Source of the DNA: Lawsonibacter sp. | Lineage (GTDB): Bacteria > Bacillota > Clostridia > Oscillospirales > Oscillospiraceae | Length of the DNA: 7,430 bases | Direction: 5' to 3' | Assembly: GCA_022798855.1 (NCBI GenBank) | Contig: JAAWNI010000110.1 | Coordinates: 1 to 7,430 of the forward strand | Part shown: positions 4,836-7,430 of the stretch, in pieces | How positions within the stretch are numbered: the first letter of the stretch is position 1 | How the letters are laid out: each line of letters begins with the position of its first letter | The notes under the pieces: generated by a model | What the model was told of the DNA's origin: nothing | Database searches by the model: none | What the model saw: only the letters and a program-made list of their open reading frames with translations | Translations under genes and position numbers: made by a program

Positions 4836-6695
4836 ATGTGCGGTTTTACCGGCTTCACCACCCGCTCCGCCCCCCCGGACCAAGATGTTTTAAAGGCCAT
4901 GGGCGACGCCATCCGCCACCGCGGCCCGGACGACGAGGGCTACTACACCGACGAGCGCTGCGGCATCGCGCACCGCCGGCTGTCCATCATGGACCTGAGC
5001 AGCAACGGCCACCAGCCCATGCACAGCCCTGACGGGCGGTATGTCATCGCCTACAACGGCGAAACGTACAACTTCCAGCAGCTGCGCGCTGAGCTGGCCG
5101 CCGCCGGCCACAGCTTCCACACCACCTGCGACACCGAGGTAGTCCTCCACGGCTACATGGAGTGGGGCGCGGAGGTAACGAAAAAGCTGCGGGGGATGTT
5201 CGCCTTTGTCATCTGGGACAAGGAGAAGGGGGAGCTCTACGGCGCCCGGGACCCCTTTGGCATCAAGCCTTTCTACTACGCCGCCATGGGCGACCTGTTC
5301 TTTTTCGGCTCCGAGTGCAAGAGCTTCCTCCCCCACCCGGGCTTCCGGAAGGAGCTGAACCCCCAGGCGCTGAAATTTTACCTCACCTTCCAATACTCCG
5401 CCCTGGACGAGTCCTTTTTCAAGGGCGTGTTCCGCCTGCTCCCCGGCCACCAGCTCTTCTGGAAGGACGGGGCGGTGGAGCTGTCCGCCTACCACACCTT
5501 CTCCTTCACCCCGGACAACACCCCCCTGGAGAAGCGGGCGGAGGAGATCCGGGAGGTGGTAACGGAGTCGGTGGCAGCCCACCAGATCAGCGATGTGGAG
5601 GTAGGGGCCTTCCTGTCCGGCGGGGTGGACTCCAGCTTCATCGCCGCCCTGTCCCGGCCCGACAAGACCTATTCGGTGGGCTTCGACCGAAAGGGCTTCA
5701 ACGAGACGGGGGAGGCCCAGGAGCTGTGCAAGGAGCTGGGGCTGAAAAACATCTCCCGGATGATCGACGAGGAGGACTTCTTCTCCGTTCTGCCCGCCGT
5801 GCAGTACTACGCCGACGAGCCAAACGCCAACCTGTCCACCGTGCCGCTGTACTTCCTGTCCCAGCTGGCCGCTAAGGACGTGAAGGTGGTGCTGTCCGGC
5901 GAGGGGGCCGACGAGCTGTTCGGGGGCTATATGAGCTACCACACCACCCCTGTCTACGAAGCCTACCGCAAGCTGCCCCAGGGCCTGCGCCGGTCGGCGG
6001 GCAGGTGGGCGGCCAAGCGCCCCCCCTTCAAGGGGCGGGGCCACCTCATCGAGGGGGGCCAGACGGTGGAGGAGATGTTCCTGGGCCAGGCCTTCATCTT
6101 TGACAATGAGGAAGCGGAGCGGGTGCTCAAGCCCGCCTATCGAAGCGGCAGGACCTGGCGGGACATCACCGGGCCCGTTTACGACCGGGTGAAGGGGGCC
6201 GACGACCTGACCAAAAAGCAGTATCTGGACCTCCACCTGTGGCAGCCGCTGGACATCCTCCGCAAGGCCGACCGGATGACCATGGCCCACTCCCTGGAGC
6301 TGCGGGTGCCCTATCTGGACCGGGAGGTGTGGAGGGTGGCCCGGGCAGTCCCCAGCAAGCAGAAGATGCGGGGGAAAAACATCACCAAGTACCCTCTGCG
6401 GCTGGCCGCCGTCCCCCTGCTCCCCGACGACTGGATCAAGCGGGAGAAGAAGGGCTTCCCCGTCCCCTTCATCGCCTGGCTGCGGGAGGAAAAATACTAC
6501 AACTGGGCCAAGGAGCTGATCTCCCAGGACTATGTAGCGGAGTTTTTCGACGTGCCCTACCTGCTGGACCTGCTGGACCAGCACTACTCCGGCAAGGTGA
6601 AGACCCACCGCAAGCTGTACACCGTGCTGTCCTTCCTGATCTGGTATCAGGTCTATTTCCCCGAGAAATGCGGCGTGGAGCCCTTCCGGCCCTGA
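4836..6695 (+). CDS. asnB: Glutamine-hydrolysing asparagine synthetase
   Basis: Converts aspartate, glutamine and ATP to asparagine, glutamate, AMP and pyrophosphate in the cytoplasm. It has 619 residues, typical of the longer bacterial AsnB forms. The N-terminal class II glutaminase starts MCGFTGF, with Cys2 as nucleophile, then RHRGPDD (28-33 region), RLSIMD and NGETYN (74-79). The synthetase domain carries the pyrophosphate loop SGGVDSS (261-267), SGEGADELFGGY (354-365) and ADRMTMAHSLELRVPYLD (478-495). The ATG at 4836 is chosen because Cys2 must be exposed after Met removal and GGAGGA (4823-4828) is 7 bases upstream; the frame stays open for 214 codons upstream only because the DNA is GC-rich repeat. 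It appears monocistronic, with its own promoter and terminator. Members of this family can also amidate other carboxylates, such as cell-wall precursors, so the acceptor is not proven. Confidence 0.95.
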   Translation: MCGFTGFTTRSAPPDQDVLKAMGDAIRHRGPDDEGYYTDERCGIAHRRLSIMDLSSNGHQPMHSPDGRYVIAYNGETYNFQQLRAELAAAGHSFHTTCDTEVVLHGYMEWGAEVTKKLRGMFAFVIWDKEKGELYGARDPFGIKPFYYAAMGDLFFFGSECKSFLPHPGFRKELNPQALKFYLTFQYSALDESFFKGVFRLLPGHQLFWKDGAVELSAYHTFSFTPDNTPLEKRAEEIREVVTESVAAHQISDVEVGAFLSGGVDSSFIAALSRPDKTYSVGFDRKGFNETGEAQELCKELGLKNISRMIDEEDFFSVLPAVQYYADEPNANLSTVPLYFLSQLAAKDVKVVLSGEGADELFGGYMSYHTTPVYEAYRKLPQGLRRSAGRWAAKRPPFKGRGHLIEGGQTVEEMFLGQAFIFDNEEAERVLKPAYRSGRTWRDITGPVYDRVKGADDLTKKQYLDLHLWQPLDILRKADRMTMAHSLELRVPYLDREVWRVARAVPSKQKMRGKNITKYPLRLAAVPLLPDDWIKREKKGFPVPFIAWLREEKYYNWAKELISQDYVAEFFDVPYLLDLLDQHYSGKVKTHRKLYTVLSFLIWYQVYFPEKCGVEPFRP

Positions 6696-6700
6696 CGCCC

Positions 6701-6733
6701 ATCCCCCGGCCGGTGCCGGGGGATTTCATATTT
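6701..6733 (+). terminator. Intrinsic terminator of asnB
   Basis: ATCCCCCGGC (6701-6710) and GCCGGGGGAT (6715-6724) form a perfect 10-bp stem with a 4-base loop (CGGT), 5 bases past the stop codon, followed by the T-rich TTCATATTT. Confidence 0.85.
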
Positions 6734-6844
6734 CAGCCGCATTTGCCAGCCTTTTCCCGGCGTTTTGTAGCATTTGTCCACTCCCACCGCCGTTAACATC
6801 CCGCTTTTCTTCTGTTTCGCCCCGTTAAAAAGCTGTTAATTCTG

Positions 6845-6873
6845 TTGTTTTCTCGACAAAAAATCAGTATCAT
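6845..6873 (+). promoter_or_regulatory. Possible promoter of the activase gene
   Basis: The stretch 6734-6882 is the most AT-rich in the window. TTGTTT (6845-6850) and TATCAT (6868-6873, five of six) are 17 bases apart. TCGACA (6853-6858) is a better -35 hexamer but has no good -10 at a normal distance. The start would be near 6880, placing the palindromic element 6883-6990 wholly inside the leader. Confidence 0.4.
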
Positions 6874-6882
6874 AGGATAGCA

Positions 6883-6990
6883 AAAAGGCTCCCTCTTTGA
6901 GGGGGCTGTCAGCCCAAAGGGCTGGCTGAGGGGGTTTTCTGTTGACGGACCCCCTCCGCCGCGCCGCCTCCCTCATAGGGGGAGGCTTTT
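6883..6990. repeat. Palindromic element in the leader of the activase gene
   Basis: The ends, AAAAGGCTCCCTCTTTGAGG (from 6883) and CCTCATAGGGGGAGGCTTTT (to 6990), are imperfect inverses, with 19 of 24 bases pairing over 6883-6906 and 6967-6990. Inside are CCCTC-TTT-GAGGG (6891-6903) and CAGCCC-AAA-GGGCTG (6910-6924). Each can fold alone or as part of a long terminal stem. The element ends 21 bases before the activase ATG. It resembles a dispersed intergenic element, though only one copy is visible here. Confidence 0.6.
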
Positions 6991-7011
6991 GAGAAAGGCA
7001 AGGTTATTCTT

Positions 7012-7430
7012 ATGAGTCTTCGCGTCGGCATCGACATCGGCTCCACCACGGTAAAGGTGGTGGTCCTCAGCGAACAGAACAAGCTGCTGTTCCGCTCCTA
7101 CGAGCGGCACTTCTCCAAGACCCGGGAGCGGGCCTTGGAGACGCTGTCCTCCATTCGGGGCATGCTGGCCGGGCAGGACATCAAAACCACCATCACCGGC
7201 TCCGCCGGACTGGGGGTGGCCGACGCGGCGGGCATCGACTTTGTCCAGGAGGTCTACGCCACCGCCGCCGCCGTAAACACCTACATCCCCGACACCGACG
7301 CGGTGATCGAGCTGGGGGGCGAGGATGCCAAGATCATCTTTTTCGGCGGCGCCCTGGAGGAGCGGATGAACGGCTCCTGCGCCGGGGGCACCGGGGCCTT
7401 CATCGACCAGATGGCCACCCTGATGAACGT
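7012..7430 (+). CDS. 2-hydroxyacyl-CoA dehydratase activator-type ATPase (BadF/BcrA family), N-terminal part
   Basis: 139 complete codons are visible and the frame is open at the right edge. Visible motifs are the phosphate-binding GIDIGSTTVKVV (6-17), ITGSAGLGVADA (61-72), FVQEVYATAAAV (77-88), IELGGEDAKII (99-109) and MNGSCAGGTGAFIDQMA (119-135), with Cys123 in the place of the iron-sulfur ligand Cys of HgdC-type activators. These proteins hydrolyse ATP to push one electron onto a dehydratase or reductase. The wording of the motifs (GSAGLG, ELGGEDAK, NGSCAGGTGAFIDQ) fits the large fused activase-dehydratase proteins of Clostridia better than the short stand-alone HgdC, so the full protein may exceed 1,000 residues; this cannot be checked here. 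The start at 7012 has a modest AAGG (7000-7003) 8 bases upstream. Confidence 0.85.
   Translation, partial: MSLRVGIDIGSTTVKVVVLSEQNKLLFRSYERHFSKTRERALETLSSIRGMLAGQDIKTTITGSAGLGVADAAGIDFVQEVYATAAAVNTYIPDTDAVIELGGEDAKIIFFGGALEERMNGSCAGGTGAFIDQMATLMN

Noticed and set aside
4890..6608. Minus-strand 572-residue open frame
   Set aside because: Antisense shadow of asnB produced by high third-position GC; composition is Gly/Val/Leu-biased and no domain is seen.

Overview
The window looks like chromosomal DNA of a GC-rich anaerobic member of the Clostridia, most likely an Oscillospiraceae-type gut bacterium such as the Flavonifractor/Lawsonibacter group. The lineage is inferred from content, not from a marker gene. 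The clues are strong GGAGG ribosome binding sites, GC-rich codon use, a flavin reductase-rubredoxin fusion and a 2-hydroxyacyl-CoA dehydratase-type activase (both typical of strict anaerobes), and intergenic spaces packed with small palindromic repeats.

Layout. 1-53 (minus) is the possible first 17 codons of an unknown gene that runs off the left edge. 54-254 is non-coding and holds a repeat-like element with three mutually pairing segments. 255-875 (minus) encodes a flavin reductase-rubredoxin fusion resembling high-molecular-weight rubredoxin (Hrb). 876-1283 is a divergent control region with a near-ideal sigma-A promoter, a BlaI-type operator pair and a long leader built of duplicated and minisatellite-like DNA. 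1284-1664 and 1661-4249 (plus) are a translationally coupled pair: a BlaI/MecI-family repressor and an M56 (BlaR1/MecR1-like) membrane metalloprotease with a very large, apparently repetitive extracytoplasmic region. 4250-4835 is non-coding, full of hairpin repeats, and ends in the asnB promoter. 4836-6695 (plus) is a complete glutamine-hydrolysing asparagine synthetase (asnB) followed by a hairpin terminator. 6696-7011 is non-coding, with a possible promoter and a palindromic element. From 7012 to the right edge is the start of a BadF/HgdC-type ATP-dependent activase.

How the genes work together. The repressor-protease pair is a self-contained sensor module: the repressor probably binds the operators at its own promoter, and the protease probably relieves repression after sensing an external signal. 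The ectodomain is not visibly penicillin-binding and no beta-lactamase lies nearby, so signal and wider regulon are unknown. The flavin reductase-rubredoxin gene is divergent from this module and its putative promoter lies just beside the repressor's operators, so cross-regulation is possible. asnB and the activase appear to be separate transcription units.

The most notable material is the sensor module (threefold-repeat ectodomain and repeat-laden leader) and the intergenic hairpin families. I see no CRISPR array, tRNA, rRNA, complete insertion sequence or phage gene.
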